Positions 20,198 to 29,867 of a stretch of DNA of 33,293 nucleotides are shown here, one piece after another (positions within the stretch are counted from its first letter, which is position 1; each line of letters begins with the position of its first letter). The notes beneath the pieces were generated by a model. The model saw only the letters and a list, made by a program, of their open reading frames with translations, ran no database searches and was not told the origin of the DNA. The stretch comes from Scenedesmus sp. ARA3 (taxonomy: Eukaryota; Chlorophyta; Chlorophyceae; Sphaeropleales; Scenedesmaceae), in NCBI GenBank assembly GCA_004335835.1, contig RWJK01001405.1, positions 1 to 33,293 on the forward strand. Reading direction: 5' to 3'. Both the position numbers and the translations under genes were made by a program.

Positions 20198-23100
20198 TCA
20201 AGCCTGCTGTGCCTGTGGTGCTGCAGCAGGGCCAGGGCCACCCCTGCCCCTGCCCCTGTAACCACCACCACCACCGCCCCTGTAACCCCCACCCCCACCA
20301 CGAGGCCTACCAGCATACCCCTCACCACCCCTGCCGCCACCACCACCACCTGCATAAGCATGGTTGTACCCCGCACTGCGCTGCTCGCCTGCACCCTCAG
20401 CACCACCGCCGCTGCCGCCGCCGCTGCTGCTGCCACGGCCAAAGTCCTTGCCAGCCGGCCGAGGCACTACCCTCACCGCTGCCGGCGGCTGCTGCTGCTG
20501 CTGCTGTGGCTTGGGCTTGTGCAGCGCTGCATCGGCGGCACTGCTCGCTGCTGCTGCTGCAGCGGCGGCAGCATCTGGCGCACCTGCCCCCGCATCCGCA
20601 CTCGCGCGCGGCGCGTGCTGCTGCCGCTGCTGCCTCGGGAAGTGCCCGCCTGCAGAATGAGCAGCAGCACCTGCCTGCTGGCGCTGGTCAGAGCCTCCCA
20701 GCCCATGGTGTGCTGCATCTGCTGCAGCATCAGCATGGTAGCCGCCATCTGCTGCAGGCCCGGGCCCATACCCGCCCCTGCCACCCCTGCCGCCGCGCCT
20801 GCCGCCGCCAAATCTGCCGCCGCGCCCGCCGGCAAACCTCTCCCCTGCATGCTGCTGCTCCCTGCCAAGCGCACCGTCAGCTCCATAGCCGCCCTGCTGC
20901 TGCTGTGGTTGGTGCTGTTCGCTGCCGTCATGTTGCTGCTGGTAGTGCTGCCGGGCAGGGCCAGGCCCACGCTCCCTCCTAGGCGGCCTATCAGGCCTGT
21001 CACCCCGCTCCCCGTGCTGCTGCTGCTGCTGCTCGCTGCGATCGCCCCTACCACCAAACTCACCCCTACCCCCAAAGCTCCTGCCCCCGCCCCTACCACC
21101 ACGCCCGCCACCCCTGCCACCCTCACGCCCCAGCCCCACAGCCGCAGTAGAAGCCGCTGCAGAGGCCTCTGCAGCCTCACCCCCAGCCTGCTGCTGCTGC
21201 TGCTGCTGCTGGGGCGCACCTGCAGTATCCCTAGGAGGCCTGCCATCCCGCCTGAAGCCATCCCTGCTGCTGCTGCTGCGCTCACCGCGGCGCCTGAAGC
21301 CATCCCTAGGGCCCTCTGCAGCACCTGCCCCCTCAACAGCCCCCGACAAGCCAGCAGCAGCAGCAGCAGCAGCGCTGTCCGACGCATCCTGGCCTGTCGC
21401 ATGCGGCTCTTCTCTGTAGCTAGTGCTGTCCCTGCCCCTACCCCTGCCCCTGCCACCCCGCCCGCCCCTGCCACCGCGCCTGCCGCCAGGGCCAGCCTGC
21501 TCCTGATCGGATTGCTGCTGCTGCTGCCGCGGCTGCCGCTGCAGCCCACCGGTAGCTGCTGCCTCTGCCCGCAGCTGCTGCTCAAACGACACATATCCGT
21601 TTGCAGCCACGCCGCTGCCACCCACAGTGGTCCATCCATCATCTGCTGTTGCCGCTGCTGCTGCTGCCTGCTGCGCCTCAGCCTGCTGCTGCTGCTGCAG
21701 CAGCAGCTCCTGCTGGACCTCTGGGATCACTGCATCCACATCAATGCGCAGCGCTGCAAGCTCCTTGTACGTATCAGACAGCCCCGCGCCACTCGCCTCT
21801 GCCTCAGCAGCAGCAGCCAGCTCCGCCAGCCTTGCTGCCTCAGCCTGCTCAGCCTCCCGTGCCCGCTGCTGCGCCGCCCGCAGCAGCCGCAGCGCAGTGC
21901 TGCGCCGCGCAGCAGCAGACTCGCGCCAGTGCCCGGTGCTGCCTGCTGCCATTGCCGTGATGCTCGCCGCCGTCTGCAGCTCCCCTGCCGCATCTGCACT
22001 CTCTGCGCCAGCTGCTGCTGCTGCTGCTGCTGCTGCTTCCACTTCAAGCAGCGGCCGCATGATCTGGCAGGGCTCCACAGCATCCCTTGCAGGGCCCAGC
22101 ATCAGCGCAGGGGGCCTGCTGTCGCTGCTGCTCGGGACCAAGTCCACAACTAGGACAGAGATGTCGTCACGCAGGCCCTTCTTCTTGAGCGCTGCTGCTG
22201 CCAGCTTCTTGGCGGCGGCGTCAGTGAAGGAGTTGCGCACCTGTGAGAAGCGGCGGCAGCAGCGGCGTGAGGTGAGTGAGAGCACGTGACATGGACGCAG
22301 CAGGAGCTGCGTTTGATGATGATGAGGCAGCATATGAGCAGCGCACTGCTGGTGAAGCAGGGCATGTACTATGGGAGACACAGTGCTGTGCAACGCCGCA
22401 GTGTGACCATACCTAGGAGCAGCTGCTCTACAAAGTGCATGAGCTGCCCCTGGTGCATGTGCTAACTGTTGCAACTGCATGTGCTGCCACAGAGAGCACT
22501 AATTGCATATGCTGCTGCTGGTGTATGAGGCACAGAACTCACCTGGTGTATCATGGACTTGGGCTACATGTGGTCCCACACGCCGTGCAAGAGAATATCA
22601 ACATATGCCGCTGTTGCTGCCGCTGCTAGCTGTGGTGCTCACCTGGTGGATCATGGACTTGGGCTGCAAAGTCAACAGTAACTCACAAACCAACTACAGC
22701 AATGAATCCATCAGCGCTCACCTGGTGGATCATGGACTTGGGCTGCATGTGGTCCCACACGCCATCAGATGCAATGACCAGCCGACCGCCGGTGGTGGGC
22801 AGCGTGACGTGGCGGATCTCAGGCACAGCAATCACCTGCGACAGCAGCAGCAGCAGCAGCAGCAGAACACCACAGGGTCAACAAGCGGAGGCGAAATGAG
22901 AGGTAGCTGCGTTGCTTCAGCAGTAGGAGCTGCCAGCACTGCGCATGCAACCGACAAAATGCAGCAAACACCAGGTTGAATATCAAGGCCATGCGAAAGG
23001 CGCCTGCTGCCCCCGCCAAACTCACCAGTGCTGGCAACAATGGCTTTGCCAGCAACAACTGCCCACAACCGAAGCGCCACGCAAAAGAACCTGTGGCCCT

Positions 23101-25750
23101 GCCATTGCACTGCCAGCATTAACTGTCAATGCATGCTTTCACACACCTGTGGCGCGTGTGGGTCGCCCAGGCTCCTGCTCATGGCCAGCCCGCCCGGCCA
23201 CACGCGGTCGGGGCCCACCGGCACGCCGTCAGCAGTGGACTTGCAGATCTCGCCTGCAGATAGGGGTGGCAGCAACGGAGCCAAGTCAGCAGGAATGAAG
23301 GTGGCTGCGCAAGACACACAGGCACGGCAGCAGGACCTTCTGAACCTACAGCAGCACGACCTCCGGCAGCCAGGGTGCGCGCGCGCTCCCTGACGTTGTC
23401 GTCGATCCTGTGGTTGCCACTCAGCGCGATGGCCACCTTTCCAGTGTCCAGGAACGCCGCGCTATCTCCCACACTGGCCACGATTGGCTCCCAGCCCGCC
23501 ACCAGCGCCAACACAATCACACAGCCTTAAACATATCATCACACGCAGCTGCAACATAGCACAGCACGCCCAGCCAGTGCAAAAAAGCAAACACAGCGAG
23601 CACACACAGCAGCAGCGCCACGCACCACCAGCGGCCAAGATGCGCATGCGCTCTGCAACATTATCATCAATCCTGTGGTTGCCGCTGAGCGCAATCACTT
23701 CCTTTCCGGTGTCCAGGAAGGCAGCGCTGTCTCTCGCATTTGCCACAATCAGCTCCCAGCCCACCACCAGACACCCACACCACCAACGCTAGGCGCAGCC
23801 AGCGCACTGTGCAAAGAGCAAGCCAAGCCGCAGCTTCAAACGCACCTCCTGCGGCTAGGATGCGTGCGCGCTCCGCGACGTTGTCGTCAATCCTGTGGTT
23901 GCCGCTGAGTGCTATCACTTCCTTGCCGGTGTCCAGGAACGCTGCGCTGTCGCCCACGTTTGCCACGATCAGCTCCCAGCCCACCACCAGCGCCAGCGTG
24001 GCAGTTGCACCACTGGAGCGGTGGCGGGCGCGGCACGCCTTGTCTGCTTCCAGGAATCCTGCAAACAGCGCCTGCGGGGCAGCAGAACAGGCGGCAGCAG
24101 CAGCAGCAGCAGCGGCGGCGGCGGCAGCAGGCACAACCCAAACAATGAATAGATGTGTGGCGGGCGCGGCATGCCTGGTGGCCCTTCAGGAGGTCCGCAA
24201 ACAGCTCCTGCTGGAACAGGTTCGCAGGACAGTGTCAAGCAGACCGCACCAGGGCAGCAGCCGGACAAGCCGCGCTGTTGCCGGACGCAAAACGGCGAGC
24301 TGCCGACGCAGCACAGCCGGAAAGTTCTGAAGGACACGTTGAAGGACACGTCGTTCATGGCCTATGGCATCATTCGCCTCACCTTGGGCAGCCGCTCCAC
24401 CAGTGCCTCCTGTGCAGCCCACACCGCCCTGTCCTCCTCAGTCACCTCCACGCCCCACGCCTCACTGCACGCCTCATCATCCACGCCATCCGCTGCTGCT
24501 GCTGCTGCTGCAGACGCCTGCCGGCTGGGCCCGCTGCTGCTGCTGCTGCTGCCGTCTACGCAGCGGTCTGCCAGGCGCATGACCATGGGCAGCAGCTCCT
24601 TGGAGGCGAAAGTGGCTGCAGGCTTGCCGCCGTGGCCGTCAAAAATGCCAAAGGCGGAGAAGGAGGTGGCCACTGCGGCAGCAGCAGCAGCACGCAGGCG
24701 GAGCAACTGACAGTCAGCAACTTCCACATGCAACGGGTGCGCGGGCACGACCAGACAGCACGCAGCACGCAGCATGCAGCATGAGGGCGGTGACAAGAGG
24801 ATCTGCTGCAGCTGCTGCGGCAACCCCGTACAGCTGACCTTTCCTCCACAAGAACACTGCACTCAGCCCTCGCCCATGCACTGCAGCACAACGGACGCAA
24901 CCCACACGCAGACCTTACTGGCTCTCCTGTACCACATCTGCCCCGCCACATTCACACACACCCACAAACGCACCGTCGCTGCCTGCAGGCGTCCAGCTGC
25001 AGCCCTTCAGGTTGAGCCCCTTGTCCTCCCCCTTCACATCATGCTTGTCCAAGCATGAATGCACAGTAGGGCCGTGCAGCAGCGACTGCGGCAGCAGCAG
25101 CGGCACCTCCGGCGACGCTGCGAGCTCGCTGCTGCCAGCGACAGCCTCCTCACTGAAATGCGACATGTAGTTGTCCGAGGTGAAGAGGATGGGAGGTGCA
25201 ACAGACCCTTGCCGACTTGGTTGCTGCTGCTGTCTGCTGCTGCCAGCCGGGCTGCTGCTGCTGCTGCTGTTGGGCTGCTCCTGCTGTTGCTGCTGTTGTA
25301 TTACAGTGTCGTCAGCGCCTTCGCTGCTGATGGCATCAACAAACACTTCGTCCTCCTCAGGCTCCGCTGCTGTTGCTGCTGCTGCTGCTGCAGGTGCGGC
25401 TGCTTCAGCTGCAGCCGCTTCCGGCTCTGCAGTATCTGCCGCTGCGGCGTCATCGCCGGCCTTGGACTTCTTCTTTTTCTTCTTCTTGGCGCCGCGGCGC
25501 TTCTTTGCTTTTTTCTGCTGCTGCTCGGCGTCACCTGCTGCCTCAGGCTCATCATCATCTTCATCATCCTCGTCATCTGCAGCTACATCCTCTGCTGCTG
25601 CTGCTGCTGCTGCTGCCGGCACCTGATCTGCAGCTTCATCAGCATCATCAGCCAGCTCTTCTGCTCCCTGCTTGAGCTGCTGCTGCTGCTGATGGTTACC
25701 GTTGGCAGTGGGCGCTGCTGGCGGCTCTGGCGCTGTGGGCGTGCTTGGGG
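20198..25750 (-). CDS. PP2C protein phosphatase with acidic/basic N-terminus and long RGG-rich tail
   Basis: Exons 25750-24974, 24672-24383, 24071-23846, 23253-23147, 22835-22722 and 22240-20198 join in phase to 1184 residues; the first exon with the ATG was not found. It is a Mg/Mn-dependent Ser/Thr phosphatase. Motifs are KGEDKGLNLKG, FGIFDGHGG (metal Asp), LIVANVGDSAAFLDTG, LSGNHRIDDNVAERARILAA, VGPDRVWPGGLAMSRSLGD, GGRLVIASDGVWD and KKGLRDDISVLVVD. The order and wording match a plant PP2C clade. The N-terminal ~190 residues hold acidic runs, KKAKKRRGAKKKKKKK (possible nuclear signal) and poly-Q/S. After the catalytic domain come about 650 residues of low complexity rich in RGG, RG and GGYRG, plus poly-Q and Ala, a typical RNA-binding disordered region. 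Introns contain decayed copies of the exon edges. The CS-domain gene ends only 260 bp upstream. Confidence 0.93.
22538..22584 (-). repeat. Pseudo-exon: copy of PP2C exon 5 donor end (with stop)
   Basis: 47 nt match the donor end of the real exon (22722 end) with two differences. One changes CAG to TAG (HM-stop-PKSMIHQ). The CAG/GTGAG donor is retained. It lies in the following intron. Confidence 0.85.
22637..22668 (-). repeat. Second copy of the PP2C exon 5 donor end
   Basis: 32 nt are identical to 22716-22747, including the splice donor. It lies 79 nt from the real one, inside the same intron. Confidence 0.9.
23361..23515 (-). repeat. Pseudo-exon copy 1 of the PP2C GDS exon
   Basis: It encodes GWEPIVASVGDSAAFLDTGK and then ALSGNHRIDDNVRERARTLA, parallel to the real exon 24071-23846. 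It lacks the 5' half and any acceptor near its start, and the donor is weak (GTCGTG). It lies in intron 3. Confidence 0.85.
23621..23770 (-). repeat. Pseudo-exon copy 2 of the PP2C GDS exon
   Basis: It encodes GWELIVANARDSAAFLDTGK and then ALSGNHRIDDNVAERMRILA. The invariant GDS is RDS. It keeps a good GTGCGT donor but has no acceptor at the matching place. It lies 220 nt from the real exon's donor. Confidence 0.85.
24153..24226 (-). repeat. Pseudo-exon: copy of the 5' half of the PP2C GDS exon
   Basis: It encodes QELFADLLKGHQACRARH, matching ALFAGFLEADKACRARH of the real exon at 24071. It has its own CCAG acceptor but no 3' half, and reading on goes out of frame with the real exon. Confidence 0.75.
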
Positions 25751-25770
25751 CTGAGAGCACAGAACATACA

Positions 25771-25772
<2 letters not shown>

Positions 25773-25806
<34 letters not shown>

Positions 25807-25819
25807 CCAGCACCAGCAG
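25773..25819. repeat. CAG triplet tract upstream of the PP2C acceptor
   Basis: It lies just before acceptor TCTCAG at 25751 on the minus strand, where it reads (CTG)n. The frame of the next exon has a TGA just beyond it and no ATG, so it is intronic or 5' UTR. Confidence 0.7.
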
Positions 25820-26010
25820 GGGATCAGCAGCGTCATGAGGCTGGTAGTCGCATTGCGCTGCCAGGACAGCGGGACCGCTCTTGTGCCTAATGTGCATTGC
25901 AGATAACATGGGTGCATACACAGTGGGCATCGTAGCAGACAGCTGCAGCGAAGAAGCATTTGCTTCATCTCAGCAACAATAAGCTGCTTCCAGGGTCCAC
26001 CCTCATGGTG

Positions 26011-26966
26011 TTATGAAGGATCACGTTGAACAGCAGCGCCAACGCAAAACTGGCTCTTGGCTGCCGCTGCAGCTGCACGAGCCCACTGTTGCAGCTGCTC
26101 ACCGCTGCTGGTTGCGTCGCTGAAGTGCTCCGGCCCGTCCACGTCCTGCTCAGCAGCTGAGTCTCTGTCTTCCTCGGCAGCTGCTGCTGGTCCTGCCTTG
26201 CCTGCGCGCAGCAGCCTGCAGGACAGCAAGAGCAGGGCAATGCCAGAAAGTTCTGTGAGCGCCTGGCTCATATCACCACGCTGACTGACTTTGCAAAGGA
26301 AAAAGAGTGAGATGTTCAAAGGGTGGAAATATGTGCAGTAAACGGTCAACGGCAGCGTCCTTCTTGGCTTGCAGGAGGGCGTTCAAAGCAGTCCCTGATA
26401 GGTGCTGTGCTGGCACAGCTGGCAGGCGCACTGTCCTTGGCAGGCACAGCAGCCTCACCTGAACGTAAACCTGGACTGCTTCTTGCTGAACTTGGCCTCT
26501 AGGTTATCCGGAAAGACGTAACCTGCAGAGATCAAGCACGGCGAGTTGCTCAGCATGCAGCAGCAAGGCTGACTGCTGCTTGACCAGTGCCCGCCAGAAA
26601 CAGACCATTTGGCTTGCAGCGGCTGCAGGCAGCGTGAAGTAAATTCGATCGTTGTATTGATACCTACCGTCAAGCTTGACGCATCCAAGCCTGCCCTTGA
26701 CGGGTGTCTCGAAGTGAATAGCAATCTTGCCTTTGCTCAAGGGGTCCAGCTCGTAAGAGAGGTCGACCTCCCTGCTCGAAAATACCAACAGCGTTGCTTA
26801 GATACCAGTGCGCTAGACACCGAGAGCAAGAGGCACCTTCCAGCAACGAGCCCACCCACCACACTCACCTGCCAGGCACATCCTTAGGTATGTAGCAGTG
26901 CAGCAGGGCCTCAGATGGTGTGTCACTATCTTGAAGCTCATATCGAACTTGACCTGCAGCCTGCAT
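26011..26966 (-). CDS. Small CS/HSP20-like domain protein
   Basis: Exons 26966-26869, 26771-26668, 26522-26459 and 26215-26011 join in phase to 156 residues. The start ATG at 26966 is followed by VRYELQDSDTPSEALLHCYI, then REVDLSYELDPLSKGKIAIH, FETPVKG, and YVFPDNLEAKFSKKQSRFTF. The strand pattern ending in a PDN.EAKFSKK...TF motif resembles the CS (p23/HSP20-like) domain at the C-terminus of PIH1/Kintoun-type co-chaperones, which assist HSP90 in building dynein arms and R2TP clients. Only this domain is present; the PIH1 N-terminal domain is not. The last exon adds an acidic, Ala-rich tail (EEDRDSAAEQDVDGPE). The domain assignment is by pattern and moderate. The start is divergent from the AHL gene, 548 bp away. 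Confidence 0.5.
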
Positions 26967-27514
26967 GCTGAGGCTGGGCCTGGTTTCGCTGGCCTGGTCA
27001 CTGCTGACCTTGCTGTCTCTTGGTTGGGCGTGTTGTTCACCGTCCGTTACTATAAGTATTTCGTTTTGTTCGACACCAAAAGATCCCGCCGTGCAGAACT
27101 GATAGAAGAGGGCGATCACCCTCCAGGGACGGAAGGACAAGCAAATGACAATGACTGTACCAAAGCACCGACCAGCCACTACTACACGCTGTTTGATTCA
27201 TTGGAAACTGTGATTGCAGCATAATTTGTTGTCTAAGACTGCAAGTCGCGGCACCGCCTGCTGAGTGTTGTGTGCTTCTCAAGTGCATTGCCTGATGCAC
27301 TGCTGCTACCAACCTGATCAACTGCTAATTGTCTCCCCCTTTCTGCTGTACTGAGCACAGACACCAGTCATCATAGTTCCTCTCAGCTGTTTCAGCAGTA
27401 GCACTTCGTGACAACACAGATCTGCCCTGACACAGCACAGCACCGCTGCCACAGCAGGTCTGCGCTGCAGCACAGCACAGCTGCTAGTCAATTCAACAGC
27501 CCAGCTTTGCAGGA
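26967..27514. promoter_or_regulatory. Divergent promoter region, CS-domain gene / AHL gene
   Basis: 548 bp lie between head-to-head start codons. Upstream reading frames are open into it from the CS gene, but no conserved residues continue. No TATA box or known operator was recognised. Confidence 0.4.
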
Positions 27515-28068
27515 ATGGACGCAGGCACAGCCACAGACAATGGAGCAGCTGTACAGCCTCCCAAGCGCAAGCGTGGCAGGCCGCCAAAGGTGTGCACGCT
27601 TCACAAACGCATGTGCATGTACATGCAGCTCAGCTGGGCTTTTGGAGTGCGGCTGCATGCCGCACCATGTGCCATGTGCCACATATCAGCACACGGAACA
27701 ATGCAGTGATGTCTGCACGCGTTGGAATGTACAATAACATTACAAGACAGGTCCACAGTTGCACCTGCACATGTGTCACCCATCATGCGGCAATGCTGCA
27801 TGCTCGTAGCATGAGAGGGCTCTCCATCCGCCTGCCTGCCTGCCTGTCTGCCTGCGTGCAGGACCCAGAGGCTGCTGCAGCAGCAGCAGCAGCCAAGCAA
27901 GCCGCTGCAGCTGCAGCGGCGCAGCAGAAGCCTGGCGGGGAGGATGCCGCAACGCCAGCCAAGCGCAGGGGCAGGCCCCCAGGCTCCAAAAACAGCAAAA
28001 GGCTGAGCAAGACCTTCGGCAACGCCATGGTGCCCCAGGTGGTCATGGTGGCTGGCGGAGAGGTGAGG

Positions 28069-28144
<76 letters not shown>

Positions 28145-29546
28145 GGAACCACCACGACCAGCAGACTTTTAGGCCGTACTGGATGGTGTGGTGTAAGCCC
28201 CAGTCCGGGTTACCTCCTTGGCAGCTCACCACCTTCCACACCACACCCATCCTCGCACTTCCAACCGCAACCCATGGCTTGCAGGGTGCCTGCACCAAGC
28301 TGCATGAGCTCATCTCGCCGCATCTCCATCTCACCACCGACCCAACCACCTGCCTGACCCAACCACCTGTGCGTCCCTCTTTCCAACCACAACGTATGGC
28401 TTGGATGTGCCTTGTAGGATGTGTATGCCAAGCTCCGCGAGTTCTGCCCACACCGCTGCCTCCTTGTAGTGCTGGCTGCCAGCGGACTGCTGTCATCACC
28501 TGCCCAAACACGCATCCTCACATTTTCCACCTGCAACTCATGGCTTGCAGGATATATATGCCACGCTGTTTGGCCTGATCTCAACGCATCAAACCACCTG
28601 CACAATCACTTGTCCTCAATTCTCTCCACTGCTCCTCTTGTATTTTCTTGTTTTTCTTGCAGGATGTGTATGCCAAGTTGCGTGAGTTCTCCCGCACGCA
28701 CCGCCGCTCGCTGGTGGTGCTGGCTGCCAGCGGGCTGCTGTCATCAGCCGCGCTGATGCAGCTCAGCGACAGCAGCAGCGGCGGCAGTGGCAGCGGCGTG
28801 ACCCTCAGTGGCAGCGGCGTGACCCTCAGTGGCAGCTTCACCATCCTGTCGATTAGCGGCGCGCTGCTGCAGGTGTGTGTACTGTTGGCTGTGGGCCTGC
28901 AGCCTGGCGTTGTATACATCGTGCCTGGCGCCATGTGTCTAGCAAGCATGAACTCATGTTGAAGGGCGCTTAAAGGGCAGCCTAACCTTAGGGGACAGCT
29001 GGGGGTGCAGTGCAGCTTCACAACGCAAATACTGCCAGCAAGAGGACTTCCCTACATATGCAGCTCCTGTTGCTGTTGCTGATGTCCCCCACATTCCTTT
29101 TTTTGGCCTTCTCACGCAAACTTGAGTTCTGCATTTATTGTTGACTGCAACCTTGCGTTTGCTGCACTGCCGTGCCCTGACCCCTCTGGCGGCCACAGCC
29201 CGCAGAGGCCCCAGGAGCCGGCGGCAGCAGCAGCAACAGCAGCAGCGGCACGCAGCGGGACCCCCGCACGCAGTTTCTGTCTGCGTCACTTGCCAACCCC
29301 TCTGGGGGTGTGGTGGGTGGCATGGTGGCTGGCCCACTGCTGGCAGCAGGCCCTGTGATGGTCATTGTGGGACACTGGCAGCCCGACCAGCAGCAGCAGC
29401 AGCAGCAGCAGGCACGGACAGCTGGTGATGCTGCAGCTGCAGCACCTGCGGCAGCAGCAGCAGCAGGTGATCAGGAGGATGTGGATGATGTGGGTGGTGG
29501 TGGTGATGCAGTGGTGCTGCAGCAGCTGGGTGGGGTGGACCTGGCG

Positions 29547-29592
<46 letters not shown>

Positions 29593-29867
29593 GCAGCGGT
29601 GAGGCCCTGCTGGGCTTGCCGATTGAGCAGCTGCAGGGGCTGCTGAGTGCTGCTGCTGGGGCTGGGGCTGGCGGTGATGCTGTGGGTGGGGATCATCCCC
29701 ATGATGGGCATGCCAATGGTGCTGGTGAGCCTGCGGGTGCGGGCTGGTGTGGTGGCCTGGGCCTGGCTGGTGAGCCAGGCAGCTCTGGCCAGCAGCATGA
29801 TGGTGATGATGATAATGGTAATGAGGAAGAGGAGGAGCAGCAGGCTGGTGATGAGGAAGATGAGTAG
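27515..29867 (+). CDS. AT-hook motif nuclear-localized (AHL-type) PPC/DUF296 protein
   Basis: Exons 27515-27589, 27862-28062, 28663-28872 and 29199-29867 join in phase 0 to 384 residues. Two AT-hooks are clear: KRKRGRPPK (17-25) and KRRGRPPGSKNS (from about 59). They bind the minor groove of AT-rich DNA. The PPC domain follows: GGEDVYAKLREFSRTHRRSL, VVLAASGLLSS, GSFTILSISGALL, then NPSGGVVGGMVAGPLLAAGP and VMVIVGHW. In land plants AHL proteins form PPC trimers that act as nuclear matrix-associated regulators. The C-terminal ~160 residues are Ala/Gly-rich with an acidic end (EEEEEQQAGDEEDE). A 7-codon internal repeat (VTLSGSG, VTLSGSF) lies in the PPC. Intron 2 carries a 75-nt CAG tract at its donor and several copies of the next exon's start. 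Confidence 0.93.
28069..28143 (+). repeat. 75-nt CAG/CAA tract next to the AHL intron 2 donor
   Basis: 25 uninterrupted Gln codons begin 6 nt after the splice donor at 28063, in the frame of the exon. Confidence 0.95.
28285..28580 (+). repeat. ~133-bp tandem array of acceptor plus exon start in AHL intron 2
   Basis: Acceptor-like CTTGCAG/CTTGTAG followed by a copy of GATGTGTATGCCAAG occurs with starts at 28285 (diverged), 28418 (86 nt close match, DVYAKLREF...VVLAASGLLSS) and 28551 (short). The real exon is at 28663. Spacings are 133, 133 and 112 nt. An upstream CAACNNATGGCTT motif is shared by the first three. Confidence 0.75.
28797..28838 (+). repeat. 21-bp tandem repeat in AHL exon 3
   Basis: Two copies of a 21-nt unit encode GVTLSGS twice, in the variable loop of the PPC domain. 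In frame. Confidence 0.85.

Noticed and set aside
20120..22153. 677-codon open frame on the plus strand
   Set aside because: It is antisense to the PP2C RGG/poly-Q exon. Its Leu/Pro/Ala-only composition is the shadow of CAG and GGC triplets, and the minus strand carries the PP2C motifs in phase.
27592..28578. A separate 328-codon plus-strand gene
   Set aside because: Its middle is AHL exon 2. The rest is intron 1 and intron 2 read through, and the flanking splice sites and PPC continuity support the AHL model.
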